In this document: piece by piece, positions 1-10,362 of the stretch | How positions within the stretch are numbered: the stretch's first letter is position 1 | Layout: the number at the start of each line of letters is the position of its first letter | From: Candidatus Pantoea haifensis | GTDB taxonomy: Bacteria > Pseudomonadota > Gammaproteobacteria > Enterobacterales > Enterobacteriaceae | Length of the DNA: 64,000 nucleotides | Assembly (NCBI GenBank): GCA_018842655.1 | Contig: JAGTWN010000004.1 | Span: 1,054,001 to 1,118,000 of the forward strand | Direction: 5' to 3' | Notes under the pieces: model-generated | Databases searched by the model: none | Told to the model about the DNA's origin: nothing | What the model saw: only the letters and a program-made list of their open reading frames with translations | Translations under genes and position numbers: made by a program

Positions 1-1139
1 GACTCAAAATTGCCGGATGTGGGGACGACTATTTTCAGCGTTATTGGTCAGCTTTCGGCTCAGCATAACGCCATTAATATGTCGCAAGGCGCCCCTAATT
101 TTCCCTGTGATCCGGCGTTGGTTGAAGAGGTCAGTCGTGCAATGCGCGAAGGGCATAACCAGTACGCCCCCATGACCGGTTTACCGGCATTGCGAGAAGC
201 TCTGGCGCATAAAGTGCTTACGCTCTACGGACAGCAGTACGATGCTGCCAGCGAAGTGCTGATTACCGGCAGCGCCAGTCAGGGCATTTATATGGCGATT
301 ACGGCACTGGTGCATCAGGGCGATGAGGTGATCTTTTTGAACCTGCCTTTGACAGCTATGCACCCGTGGTACGTTTGCAGGGCGGCAAACCCGTTGGCCT
401 GAAACTTCAGGTGCCGGACTTTGCTATTGACTGGAATGCATTAGAGGCTGCGGTGACGCCACGCACCCGTATGATTATCATCAACACACCGCATAATCCG
501 AGCGCGCAGGTGTTGTCACCGGAAGATCTCGACCGGCTGGCGGCTCTCATTCGTGATACCGATATTGTGGTGCTCTCTGATGAAGTGTATGAGCACATCC
601 TGTTTGATGGACGTAAGCATTGCGGTATGGCAACCCATCCGGAATTAGCCGGGCGCAGCGTCATCGTTTCTTCTTTTGGCAAAACATTTCACGTCACAGG
701 ATGGCGGGTGGGATACTGCCTTGCGCCTGCTGAGTTGATGGCCGAGTTAGTCAAAGTTCATCAATTTATGATGTATGCCGCAGACACACCGATGCAGGTG
801 GGTTTTGCCCACTACCTGCAACACTCGGAAAACTATCTTTCACTGTCAGCCTTCTATCAGCAGAAGCGCGATCGCCTGCTGACACTGATGAAAGATTCAC
901 CGTTCAGGTTGCTGCCGAGTGCGGGTTCATTTTTTATGTTAGCCAGCTACGGACATTTCAGTGACGAATCGGACAGTGAAATGGTAAAACGTCTCATCGT
1001 CGATCACGGGGTAGCCACTATTCCGCTGTCGGCGTTTTATATGGATGGCACAGACAATAAACTCATTCGTCTTTCGTTCGCCAAAGACGATGCCACTTTG
1101 CAAGCTGGCGCAGCGGCGCTGTGTAAAGTACAAAAATAA
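1..1139 (+). CDS. PLP-dependent aminotransferase, YbdL-like (5' end outside window, frame break)
   Basis: Class I/II (fold type I) aminotransferase that resembles E. coli YbdL, a methionine-preferring transaminase; substrate here is inferred only. The frame is already open at base 1 and the first residues (DSKLPDVGTTIF) match the region just after the YbdL start, so the start codon lies upstream of the window. Landmarks in order: NQYAPMTG, NTPHNPSA, SDEVYEH, and SSFGKTFHVTGW, whose lysine (about base 680) should form the PLP Schiff base. The frame breaks at the T run 334-338; one extra T restores VIFFEP and joins both halves. The gene ends 12 bp before an amino-acid binding protein gene, so the two are probably cotranscribed. 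Confidence 0.85.
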
Positions 1140-1151
1140 GCAGGAGTCATA

Positions 1152-1931
1152 ATGAAAAAATTAAATACGCTGTTTCTTGCGCTCGGTATGATGACATCAC
1201 TACACGCGCTGGCTCAGGAAAACTTACGCTACGGTCTGGAATCACAGTATCCGCCCTTTGAAAGCCGCAACGCACAGGGCGAGCTGGAAGGGTTTGACAT
1301 CGAACTGGGCAAAGCCATTTGTCAGGCCGGAAATTTCAACTGCAACTGGGTAGAAAGCAGCTTTGACGCCCTTATCCCGGCCCTACAGGCGAAGAAATTC
1401 GACGCGATTAACTCTGCGATGAACATTACCGAGGCACGCGCCAAAAGTATCGATTTCACTAACCCGATTTACCGTATTCCCACCATGCTGGTTGGCAAAG
1501 AAGGGCAGAAAATGGCGCCAACCGCAGAGGCGCTAAAAGGCAAAAACATTGGCGTTTTGCAGGGTTCGATTCAGGAAACGTATGCCAAAAAACACTGGGA
1601 GACCCAGGGCGTTACGGTGACCTCCTATCAGGATCAGAACCAGGTTTATAACGACATGATCGCGGGCCGTCTTGATGGCACGCTGGTAATGTCTGCCGCC
1701 GGGCAGTCTGGTTTCCTTGATAAGCCGCAGGGAAAAGGCTTTGCCTTTATCGGTAAGCCGGTTGAAGACGATGCGATTTTAGGATCGGGGATCGGTTTTG
1801 GCTTGCGTAAAGGTGATGCCAGACTCAAGCAGGAACTGGATGCTGCCATCGCCAAAGTACAGTCAGATGGCACGGTGAATAAACTGGCGGAAAAATTCTT
1901 CCCAGGCATTGATGTCAGCGTGAAGAAATAA
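1152..1931 (+). CDS. Periplasmic amino-acid-binding protein (HisJ/ArgT type)
   Basis: Solute-binding protein of the polar amino-acid ABC family (SBP_bac_3), 259 aa, usual length. The Sec signal peptide is MKKLNTLFLALGMMTSLHALA with cleavage before QENLRYG. Typical blocks follow: SQYPPFES, EGFDIELGKAIC, FDALIPALQAKKFDAI and NITEARAKSIDF. A CAGGAG Shine-Dalgarno sits upstream of the ATG. No permease or ATPase follows: the gene ends at a terminator and the next gene is convergent. It therefore probably shares membrane components encoded elsewhere, as ArgT and HisJ do. Its position behind the aminotransferase suggests uptake of an amino acid that the latter transaminates; that link is inference. 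Confidence 0.88.
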   Translation: MKKLNTLFLALGMMTSLHALAQENLRYGLESQYPPFESRNAQGELEGFDIELGKAICQAGNFNCNWVESSFDALIPALQAKKFDAINSAMNITEARAKSIDFTNPIYRIPTMLVGKEGQKMAPTAEALKGKNIGVLQGSIQETYAKKHWETQGVTVTSYQDQNQVYNDMIAGRLDGTLVMSAAGQSGFLDKPQGKGFAFIGKPVEDDAILGSGIGFGLRKGDARLKQELDAAIAKVQSDGTVNKLAEKFFPGIDVSVKK

Positions 1932-1937
1932 CCGGAT

Positions 1938-1968
1938 GCTGTCGGGCGCATTACGCCCGACAGCTTTT
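1938..1968 (+). terminator. Rho-independent terminator after the binding-protein gene
   Basis: Perfect 11-bp stem GCTGTCGGGCG / CGCCCGACAGC (1938-1948 with 1954-1964), CATTA loop, then TTTT. It lies between convergent genes. Confidence 0.85.
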
Positions 1969-1969
1969 C

Positions 1970-3196
1970 TCAGCGGGCCGCCAGATAACAGAGTTTTTCC
2001 GCAACCTGATACGACTTCACAAACGAGGTAATGGGCAAAAACTCAAAGCGCGAATGAAAATTATGTGCGCCAGTGAAAAAGTTAGGCGTAAGCAACCCTT
2101 TTGCCGATAACGCTGCGCCATCCGTGCCGCCGCGCATCGGTATCACCTTCGGCTCAATATCCAGCGCCGCCAGTGCCGTAAAAATCAAATCAATTGCCCG
2201 GCGGTCTTCGCCCAGAGCATTACTGATATTGCTGTAAATATCGCTTATGGCAATGTCGACGTGACCGGTTGGATAACGTGCGGCAATCTCCTGTGCTGCC
2301 TGCTGCAGCTTTTCTTTGCGCGCCTGAAAGCTGTGCAAATCGAAATCACGAATCGAGGCTTTCAGCGTTGCCAGGCTGGCATTAGCCTGAATGTCATTAA
2401 ACCAGATATAGCCTTCGCGCCCTTCGGTATGCTCGGGGGTTTCCTGACGATCAAACAGGCTGATAAAGTCATGTGCCATGAGTAAAGGATTCACCAGCAC
2501 GCCTTTACCCGACATGGGATGCGCAGGGACGCCAGTGAATTTTATTTCTGCCAACGCGGCGTTGAAGTTTTCATACACCACTTCGCCGAGTTCGCAACAG
2601 TCGATAGTCCAGGCAAAGTCGACGTTAAAGCGCGTCTCCAAATTCAGGGCTTTTGCGCCTCGCAGGCCAATCTCTTCATCTGGCACAAACGCCACCACAA
2701 TGTCACCGTGCTCGCCCTGAAGATTTTCCATTAGCGTCATGACCACCGTTACCGCCGCTTTGTTATCTGCGCCCAGTACGCTGGTACCATCGCTGAAGAT
2801 AATCTCTTCTCCCAGATAGGGCGCAATTTCAGGATGTTCATCACGGCGCAGCCAAATATCCTGCTGTGCATTCAGACACAGATCTTCGCCTTGCCAGGTT
2901 AAAATCTGTGGATGAATATCAGGGGATAAGCCCACATCAACGGTATCAATGTGCGTAATAAAACCGATGCGCGGCGCGTCAGGACGATTACCGCGCTTGA
3001 TAGCGGTCACGGTGGCGTGCTGATCGATCACGATCTCATCCAGCCCCAGCGTGTGCAGTTCATCAGCCAGCAGCTTCGCCATAGCATGCTGGCTCGGCGT
3101 ACTCGGCAGCGTCTTAGACTTTGCATCACTTTGGCTGCTTACTGCCAGATACCGAAAAAAACGCTGGGTTAATTGCGTTTCGAGTTTCACAGTCAT
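1970..3196 (-). CDS. pepT: Peptidase T family aminotripeptidase (M20B)
   Basis: Cytoplasmic dizinc tripeptidase that removes N-terminal residues from tripeptides. About 408 aa, the same length as E. coli PepT, though the sequence is divergent enough to be a PepT paralogue. Zinc-ligand blocks are visible: THIDTVDV (His, Asp), LGADNKAA (bridging Asp), PDEEIGL (catalytic Glu and ligand Glu), IDCCELG (Asp) and GAHNFHSRFEF (His). I chose the ATG at 3196 rather than the GTG one codon earlier because AAGGA lies six bases before it. It faces a DppA-like binding protein across a 110-bp divergent promoter region, suggesting linked peptide use. No regulator lies next to it. Confidence 0.85.
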   Translation of the reverse strand: MTVKLETQLTQRFFRYLAVSSQSDAKSKTLPSTPSQHAMAKLLADELHTLGLDEIVIDQHATVTAIKRGNRPDAPRIGFITHIDTVDVGLSPDIHPQILTWQGEDLCLNAQQDIWLRRDEHPEIAPYLGEEIIFSDGTSVLGADNKAAVTVVMTLMENLQGEHGDIVVAFVPDEEIGLRGAKALNLETRFNVDFAWTIDCCELGEVVYENFNAALAEIKFTGVPAHPMSGKGVLVNPLLMAHDFISLFDRQETPEHTEGREGYIWFNDIQANASLATLKASIRDFDLHSFQARKEKLQQAAQEIAARYPTGHVDIAISDIYSNISNALGEDRRAIDLIFTALAALDIEPKVIPMRGGTDGAALSAKGLLTPNFFTGAHNFHSRFEFLPITSFVKSYQVAEKLCYLAAR

Positions 3197-3314
3197 CACT
3201 ATTCCTTATTGTTCTGGGGTTCGCCAGCAAGCCGAAACATGCTATCAATGAAGCATCTGAATGATTCATTTAGATATTCTGATCATCGGAAGTCAATAAA
3301 AAGCGAGGATGATA

Positions 3315-4907
3315 ATGAAACTGAAGATAGCCCTGTTAACGCTGCTTGCCGCTGGAATAGGTGTGACTACGAGCGTCAACGCAAAAACGCTAGTGTACTG
3401 CTCGGAAGGTTCGCCAGAAAACTTCAATCCACAACTCTATACCTCTGGCACCAGCGTGGATGCCAGTGCGGTGCCGGTATTTAACCGTTTGGTCGATTTT
3501 AAAACCGGGACCACTGAACTGGTGCCGAGCCTGGCTGAACGCTGGGAGATCAGCCCGGATGGCACGGTCTACACCTTCTATCTGCGGCAAAACGTTAAGT
3601 TTCAGAGCAATAAATTTTTCAAACCGAGCCGCGATTTTAACGCAGATGACGTTATCTTCTCTTTTATGCGTCAGAAGGATCCCAGCAATCCCTATCATGC
3701 TGTCTCTGGTGGCACCTATTCCAATTTTGACAGTCTGGAACTGGCGACATTGATCAAAAGCATTGAGCGCGTTGATGATCATACCGTGCGCTTCACGCTT
3801 TCCCATGCGGAAGCGCCATTCCTCGCCGATTTAGCCTGGTATTTTGCTTCCATTCATTCCGCTGAATATGCCGACAAAATGCTGAAAGCGGGCACGCCGG
3901 AAAAAGTCGATATGAACCCCATTGGCACCGGCCCGTTCGAACTGGCGCAGTATCAAAAAGATTCACGCATTCTGTACAAAGCCTTCCCGGATTACTGGCA
4001 GGGCAAAGCCAAACTGGATCGGCTGATATTCAGCATCACGCCGGACGCGTCGGTGCGCTATGCCAAACTGGAGAAAAACGAATGTCAGGTAATGCCATTT
4101 CCCAACCCGGCTGATTTAGAAAAAATGCGCGCTAACCCAGACATTATCATGGCGCAGAAAGCGGGACTTAACACCGGTTTTCTGGCCTTCAATACCACCA
4201 AAGCGCCGCTGGATAACGTGAAGGTGCGCCAGGCACTGGCGATGGCAATCAACAAACCGGCCATCATTGACGCCATTTTTAAGGGCACGGGAACGGTAGC
4301 AAAAAACATTTTGCCACCCGGCGTCTGGAGTGCGGATCAGGCACTGAAAGATTACGACTACGATCCTGAGCAAGCCAAAGCACTGTTGCAGCAGGCAGGC
4401 ATTACGCCCGGCACTGAAATTTCGCTCTGGGCAATGCCGGTGCAGCGCCCCTATAATCCAAACGCGCGTCGTATGGCGGAGATGATTCAGGCGGACTGGG
4501 CGAAAGTGGGTATTAAAGCCAGTATTGTCAGTTACGAATGGGGAGAGTATCTCAAGCGCGTGCGCAGCGGTGAACACCAGGCGGCACTCATGGGCTGGAC
4601 GACCGCGACAGGTGACCCGGACAACTTCTTCGGCCCGCTTTACAGCTGTACCGCGGCGAAAGGCGGTTCTAACTCCTCTCAATGGTGCTATCAGCCATTT
4701 GAAAAGCTTATCACCAGAGCGCGAGCCGAGCCGGATCAGGGCAAACGCACCGCACTTTATTTGCAGGCGCAGCAGATGATGCATGATCAAATGCCAGCCG
4801 TAATGATTGCGCATTCGACTATCTTTGAACCGGTACGTAAATCCGTCAGCGGTTATGAAGTTGATCCCTTTGGGAAACATATTTTTTATCAGGTGGATAT
4901 TAAATAG
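3315..4907 (+). CDS. DppA-like periplasmic dipeptide-binding protein (orphan)
   Basis: Family 5 (SBP_bac_5) peptide-binding protein, about 530 aa. It begins with a Sec signal peptide ending VNAKTLVYCSEGSP, the exact junction style of E. coli DppA, and keeps DppA blocks such as NPIGTGPF, SITPDASVRYAKL, KNECQVMP and MPVQRPYNPNARRMAEMIQ. The start is placed at 3315 because GAGG lies six bases before it, while the ATG at 3309 touches the Shine-Dalgarno. No dppBCDF follows, and a terminator comes straight after, so it probably delivers peptides or a related ligand to a transporter encoded elsewhere. It is divergent from pepT. Confidence 0.88.
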   Translation: MKLKIALLTLLAAGIGVTTSVNAKTLVYCSEGSPENFNPQLYTSGTSVDASAVPVFNRLVDFKTGTTELVPSLAERWEISPDGTVYTFYLRQNVKFQSNKFFKPSRDFNADDVIFSFMRQKDPSNPYHAVSGGTYSNFDSLELATLIKSIERVDDHTVRFTLSHAEAPFLADLAWYFASIHSAEYADKMLKAGTPEKVDMNPIGTGPFELAQYQKDSRILYKAFPDYWQGKAKLDRLIFSITPDASVRYAKLEKNECQVMPFPNPADLEKMRANPDIIMAQKAGLNTGFLAFNTTKAPLDNVKVRQALAMAINKPAIIDAIFKGTGTVAKNILPPGVWSADQALKDYDYDPEQAKALLQQAGITPGTEISLWAMPVQRPYNPNARRMAEMIQADWAKVGIKASIVSYEWGEYLKRVRSGEHQAALMGWTTATGDPDNFFGPLYSCTAAKGGSNSSQWCYQPFEKLITRARAEPDQGKRTALYLQAQQMMHDQMPAVMIAHSTIFEPVRKSVSGYEVDPFGKHIFYQVDIK

Positions 4908-4912
4908 TGTCT

Positions 4913-4934
4913 GCGGGCTGCGGCCCGCATTTTT
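4913..4934 (+). terminator. Terminator after the DppA-like gene
   Basis: Stem GCGGGC / GCCCGC (4913-4918 and 4923-4928), TGCG loop, then ATTTTT. The convergent LysR gene ends at its distal edge, so it may serve both strands. Confidence 0.75.
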
Positions 4935-5849
4935 ATGCGCTCTGACGGAGTTTGCTGTCAATTTCGGTGAGTCGCTGCTGTAAAAATAACAGAAAAATAT
5001 TCAACGCCGCGCTGCGCTGTCGCCCCGATACGGTTTGCAACTGTAGGGTGCGCTGGCTCAACTGATCGACACCCATCGAGCGCAATACCAGACCTTGTTT
5101 CTCGCTTTCAAACAGCAAGGTAAAGGCACTGCTGATCGTGACCGCTTGTGGCGTGTGCAGCAGAAAATGGTAAAGCGTGGAGAAGTAATCACAGGTTAAC
5201 ACGGGCTCAATAACGCTACCGTTCATCTGACAGGAGAGATCGAACAACTGGCGAACCGTGGTGTTTTGCCCCGGCAGCGCCAGCGGATAGTAACTGAGAT
5301 CAGCCAGGGTGACGGGGCGGGAAGCCAGAGGATGCGACTGGTGCATCGCCAGCAATACGGGGGCAGGCCAGGAGCCTGACACTTCAACACCGCGTTCAGG
5401 ATGCAAACTGAACTGTAATGCCACATCACATTCGCCTGCGCGGATCGATTCCGCCACCCCTGGGTGTTGGTAACCTTCATGGTAAATAACACGCCGGGAT
5501 TTGCGCACCGAAACTCAGCGAGTAAGCCAGGCAACAGGCTGAACGCCATGCCATCAGTGCAGGTTATGCGAATCTGTGTCCGTCGAACCGCCTTTAATCC
5601 TTTAATTTCCGCCAGCGCATACTCCATATCCAGCTGACTTTTTCGTACATGATGAGCGAAGATTTCACCCGCTTCATTTAACACCATGCCGCGCGCATGG
5701 CGCTCAAAAAGCGGCGCGCCCACCTGAGCTTCAAGCCGCTGTATCTGACGGCTAATCGCCGATACTGCAACAAACAACTGCTCGCTGGCGGCGCTAAGTG
5801 AGCCGCTATTCACCACGGCCAGAAAATAACGGATTTCACTGCTGAGCAT
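4933..5849 (-). CDS. LysR-type transcriptional regulator (frame break)
   Basis: About 305 aa after repair, the normal LysR length. N-terminal winged helix-turn-helix (residues 1-60) contains SGSLSAASEQL and AISRQIQRLEAQVGAPLFER; the remainder is a periplasmic-binding-like effector domain. The frame is lost at the C run 5457-5460; one extra base joins the DNA-binding half to the effector half (TNTQGVAESIRAG). It is divergent from the M20 peptidase and MHS symporter pair across about 160 bp, the usual arrangement for a LysR activator and its target, so it probably controls those two genes. The inducer is unknown. Confidence 0.85.
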
Positions 5850-6009
5850 TTGGCGCCTCGATCTTGTTTTGCCTCAAAAGGTGCATGCCACTTTATCGGG
5901 CATCCGACCTTTGCCTTGAAAGCAAATGTTACTCGATAAATTGATTATTGTGGCAAAGCATTTTTTCCAGCCAAGATAGCGCAACAGATAAAACAATGAA
6001 GACGCAAAC

Positions 6010-7429
6010 ATGACAGAACAACAGGCCGTACAACAGGCATTGGAATATTTTGATAGCGGGACGTTTCAACAGCTTCTGGCGCGGCGCATCGCCTGCATAA
6101 CGGAAAGCCAGCGACAGGATCGCAATGCTGAACTGCACCACTATTTGCATGACGAAATTGCCCCGCAGCTGGCAGCGATGGGTTTTGAACTGCACTTTTT
6201 CGATAATCCCCAGGCCGCCAGCTGTCCTTTTCTGATCGCCACGCGGATCGAAGAGGCGGAATTGCCCACGCTGCTTTGCTATGGACACGGTGATGTGGTG
6301 TTTGGCGATGATGAAAACTGGCGTGAAGGACTCTCACCGTGGCAACTGGTTGAAGAGGGCGATCGCTGGTACGGGCGCGGCAGTGCAGATAATAAAGGTC
6401 AACACTGCGTTAATCTGGCGGCACTTGAACAGGTGTTTGCAGCGCGTGGTGGCAGGCTTGGGTTCAACTGCAAAATCCTGTTTGAAATGGGGAAGAGATC
6501 AGTTCTCCTGGGCTGGCGGAAATCTGCCAACAGCATCAGGCGTTGCTGCGTGCCGATCTGTTTATCGCCTCTGATGGCCCGCGCCTCAATGCTGTTCGCC
6601 CGACGCTGTTTCTCGGATCGCGCGGTGCGGTAAACTTTCGCCTGACTATTGCAGCGCGTGACAATGCCTATCATTCTGGCAACTGGGGGGACTGCTAAGC
6701 AACCCCGGCACACAGCTCGCCAGTGCCATCGCCTGCCTGGTTAATGCTCAGGGCGTTTTGCAGGTTGACGCATTAAAGCCCGACTCACTGAGCGAGGCGG
6801 TGCGCACCATTTTAAGAGATATTGATGTGGGCGGCATGCCCGGAGATCCTGAACTGGCGGCAAACTGGGGCGAGCCAGGTCTGACAGCCAGTGAACGCCT
6901 GTATGGCTGGAATACGCTGGAAGTGCTGGCGTTTGAAACCGGGGACCCGGCACGCCCGATGAATGCCATTCCCGCCAGGGCAACCGCCGTTTGCCAGCTC
7001 CGTTTTGTTGTCGGCACTGACTGGCAAAATCTGACGCAGCATATCGAAGCGCACCTGCATCAACAGGGTCTTCATCATGTTCAGGTTGAGTTCCTGCGCG
7101 GCTCACCCGCCACCCGCCTCGACCCACTTAATCCGCTGGTGACATGGGCGCTGGAAAGCATTGCAGCCAGTAGCGGTAAGAAACCAGCACTGCTGCCTAA
7201 TTTAGGAGGATCGCTGCCGAACGAAGTCTTTTCTGAGATCCTTGGTCTGCCGACGCTGTGGGTGCCGCACTCTTACCCGGCCTGTGGGCAACACGGCGTG
7301 AATGAACACATGCTCAAGTCGGTTGCCCGTGAGGGTTTACAGATGATGACGCGCCTGTTCTGGCAACTGGGCGAAGAGGGTGAAACGCTGATCGCGCGCC
7401 ATCGCGCTTATGAAGGCGGTGCAAAATGA
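6010..7429 (+). CDS. M20-family metallopeptidase or amidohydrolase (two frame breaks)
   Basis: Zinc-dependent dipeptidase, deacylase or carbamoylase of the M20 fold, about 473 aa after repair. Metal-binding blocks: YGHGDVV (His and Asp), GRGSADNKGQ (bridging Asp), CKILFEMGEE (Glu pair, seen once the first break is repaired) and, near the C-terminus, LPNLGGSLPNEVF and WVPHSYPACGQHGVNEH. Breaks lie at the G runs 6489-6492 and 6685-6690; one G at each gives a continuous frame through ISSPGLAEICQQHQ and NWGGLLSNPG. The stop overlaps the start of the following symporter gene by 4 bp (ATGA), so the two are translationally coupled. The substrate is unknown, probably the compound taken up by the symporter. 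Confidence 0.8.
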
Positions 7430-8693
7430 GCAGCCTCGTCCACAATAGCGTTATCGCGAAACCCAGCCTGCACAAAACCCTGTTTGCCACCTGTATCGGC
7501 AACGCACTGGAGTGGTTTGACATTGCGGTTTACGGTTTTTTCGCCAGTTATATCGCCCACGCCTTTTTCCCCACCAGCGATGCGTCCGTCTCGCTGCTCC
7601 TGACGTTTGGCAGCTTCGGCATCTCGTTTCTGATCCGCCCGCTGGGGGCCGTTGTGCTGGGCAACTACGCCGATCGCCACGGTCGTAAAAAGCCCTGTTA
7701 CTCTCCATCAACTTAATGATGCTGGGCGGCGCGATGATCACTTTTATGCCGGGCTATGCGAGCATCGGCCTGGCGGCACCGTTACTGATTTTGCTGGCAC
7801 GTTTGATTCAGGGCTTTTCTGCTGGCGGTGAATTTGGCAGTTCTACCGCCTTTCTGGTCGAACATTTTCCCGAGCGCAAAGCCTTTATCGCGAGTTGGCA
7901 ATTTGCCACGCAGGGTGCAAGTACGCTGATGGCATCAGCGTTTGGATTAGGTTTGACCAATATACTGACTGAAGCGCAAATTCAGGATTGGGGATGGCGC
8001 ATTCCCTTTGCTTTTGGTCTGCTGATTGGGCCGCTGGGCTGGTATATTCGTCGCCACATTCATGAACCGGCCAGCTTTGCCGGGCAGGAAAAGCATGCAG
8101 CCCCGCTGAAGGCGCTGTTTGGTCGGCAGAAATCCTTGATCCTGCTGGCGATTGGCCTGATGGTGATCTCAACAGCCGTTAACTATATGCTCAACTACAT
8201 TCCGACCTACGCGACCAAAACGCTGCATTTACCCGGTTCGGTGGCATTTAGCGCAACGCTGGTGGCTGGGATCATTTTAACCGTAGTGACGCCGATCATG
8301 GGGTTATGGGCTGAACGTCTTGGCCGATTGCCGCTGATGTGGGGTTCGCTGCTGTTGCTGATCGTAACCATTTACCCGGCGTTTAAAGCGATGGTTAATC
8401 ACACCACGCCAGCCACGCTGATTTTGCTGGTGGGATGGATGGCACTGCTGAAATCGATCTATTTCTCCACGGTGCCGTCTGTGATGGCGGATATTTTTCC
8501 CGTCACCACGCGCGCCAGCGGCATGGCGATCAGCTATAACGTCGCGGTGACCGTTTTTGGCGGATTTGCCCCACTGATATGCAGCATGTTGATTAACACC
8601 ACCGGCAGCAGCCTGGCACCCAGTTACTATTTGATGGCAGTGGCGTTGTTAAGTGGTTTGGCCTTGTTGCGCAGCGGTAAACGTGTGGCATAA
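7426..8693 (+). CDS. MFS transporter, metabolite:H+ symporter (MHS) family (frame break)
   Basis: Inner-membrane proton symporter, about 422 aa and 12 predicted helices. MHS signatures include GNALEWFDIAVYGFFASYIA in helix 1, RPLGAVVLGNYADRHGRKK in the loop between helices 2 and 3, and LLARLIQGFSAGGEFG in helix 4. This group includes CitA-type citrate, ProP and ShiA carriers; I cannot assign a substrate. The A run 7687-7691 is one base short; repair gives GRKKALLLSINLMMLG. It overlaps the M20 peptidase gene by ATGA and follows a divergent LysR regulator, so uptake of a conjugate followed by hydrolysis is the natural reading. Confidence 0.85.
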
Positions 8694-8697
8694 CGAC

Positions 8698-8720
8698 CGG
8701 GCCGCTGTATAAGCGGCCCG
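8698..8720. terminator. Hairpin between symporter gene and aldA
   Basis: Inverted repeat CGGGCCGC / GCGGCCCG with a 7-nt loop between convergent genes. There is no clear T tract on either side, so its terminator role is tentative. Confidence 0.5.
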
Positions 8721-8727
8721 ACGTTAA

Positions 8728-10163
8728 TTAGCTGAATTGCAGATAAGCGACGTGTGTTTGCAGATACTCTTCCAGGCCATGTTTCCCGTCAGCCCCGCCA
8801 ACGCCAGATTTACGCCAGCCCGCATGAAAACCCTGCATCGCTTCGAAGTTCTCACGATTGACATAGGTCTCACCAAACTTCAGCTTACGCAGCGCATTCA
8901 TCGTGGTATTGAGGTTTTGCGTATAAAGCGAAGAGGTCAGGCCATATTCGCAATCATTCGCTAATTCAATCGCCTCACCCAGCGTTTTGAAGCGCATGAC
9001 CGGCAGCACCGGACCAAAGATCTCTTCCTGCATGATCGCCATATCCTGGCGTACTTCCGTGATGATCGTCGGCTCAAAGAAAAAGCCTTTTTCACCGGCA
9101 CGTTTGCCGCCCAGCACCACCTTAGCGCCATCTGCCACGGCGTCCGCCACTTTTTGCTCCACACGTTGCAGCGCCGCGGCAGTAATTAACGGCCCCATAT
9201 CAATATCGGTTTGCTGCGCCGGGTCGCCAAATTTTACCTCTTTAAACGCCGCCGTGAGGGCAGTGATAAAGCGATCGTAGATGCCTTCCTGCACATACAC
9301 GCGCTCAGCACAGTTACACACTTGTCCGGTATTGATCATACGAGAACTGACAATCGCTTTAACGGCGATATCAAGATCCGCATCGTCCATGACAATTGCA
9401 GGCGCTTTGCCTCCCAGCTCCAGTGAAACTTTCGTCACATTTTTGCTGCTGCCGCCATTGTTGCAACACCCGCGCCGACGCTGCCGGTCAGGCTGACTAA
9501 TCCCACTTTTGCATTGGCTGCCAGTTCCTGACCAACCTCGGGGCCGTAGCCATAAACAAAGTTAATAACGCCTTTGGGTAAACCAGTTTTTTGCAGGATT
9601 TCAGCAAAAATGCCTGCGTTATTAGGCGTAAGTTCGCTCGGTTTGATCACAATGGTGTTGCCGGTAATCAGGGCAGGGGCGGCTTTACGGGCAATCAGAA
9701 AGAACGGAAAGTTCCACGGCAAAATACCCGTAGTCACGCCAATGGCTTTTTTAAACAGAAAAATGTTTTCGTTGGGGCGATCGCTGTTAATGATTTCACC
9801 TTCGTAACGGCGCGCCCATTCAGCCATGTATTCCAGGTAGTCAGCGGTGAACAACACTTCTGTTTTAGCCAGGCCCTGCGTTTTTCCGCCTTCAGCAACA
9901 ATCGTCGCGGTGAGTTCAGGCTCACGTTCGCGAACCGCTGCGGCGATTTTCCGTAACCAGACGCCACGTTCGACGGCAGGTAACGCTTCCCAGTCGGGTT
10001 GTGCCGCTTCGGCGGCGGCAATCGCACGGCTGGCGTCTTCAGCACTGCCTTCAGGAATGCGCGACAGCAGCGCCTCGGTGGCGGGGTTGATTACCTCAAT
10101 CCATTTATCACTCTGATGAGAGACAAATTCGCCATTAATGTAATGTTGAAGATGTGTAGTCAT
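8728..10163 (-). CDS. aldA: NAD-dependent lactaldehyde/aldehyde dehydrogenase A (frame break)
   Basis: Oxidises L-lactaldehyde, the C3 product of rhamnulose-1-phosphate cleavage, to L-lactate, and also glycolaldehyde. About 478 aa after repair, near the 479 of E. coli AldA, with many identical blocks: NPATEA, GILPWNFPFFLIARK, NTIVIKPSE, LELGGKAPAIVMDDADL (catalytic Glu) and NTGQVCNCAERVYVQ (catalytic Cys). The T run 9440-9444 is one base short; repair joins AAAKN-VTKVSLELGG. It lies about 1.3 kb from rhaT rather than at a distant locus, and a paired RhaS-type operator lies upstream at 10236-10286, so induction with the rha genes is expected. Confidence 0.93.
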
Positions 10164-10235
10164 TCGCAGGGTTCTCCGCTATCGGTACGTTACAATTATG
10201 TAATCAATACAGCGTGAAACAGTTCCGGATGCAGC

Positions 10236-10286
10236 ACCTTTCCCTGGTTGCCAGCGCCGTGCATTGCATGGCAACCAGTCGCAGGT
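10236..10286 (-). promoter_or_regulatory. RhaS-type operator upstream of aldA
   Basis: Two inverted 17-bp half-sites, ACCTTTCCCTGGTTGCC and (reverse complement) ACCTGCGACTGGTTGCC, identical at 13 of 17 positions and separated by exactly 17 bp. The first is nearly the E. coli rhaBAD half-site as I remember it. On the aldA strand, a possible -10 TATTGA (10209-10204) has its -35 next to the proximal half-site. ybiI on the other strand begins 77 bp away, but only aldA makes metabolic sense. Confidence 0.75.
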
Positions 10287-10362
10287 TGGCATGATATTGA
10301 CAGCAGATTTGTGAATTTGTTGTAAAATAACGAGTTAGTTCAGATAAATCGAGGGCGAAATC

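Noticed and set aside
4116-4961. A 281-codon minus-strand frame inside the DppA-like gene
   Set aside because: Antisense shadow of a well-supported coding region, rich in His, Arg and Cys as such shadows are.
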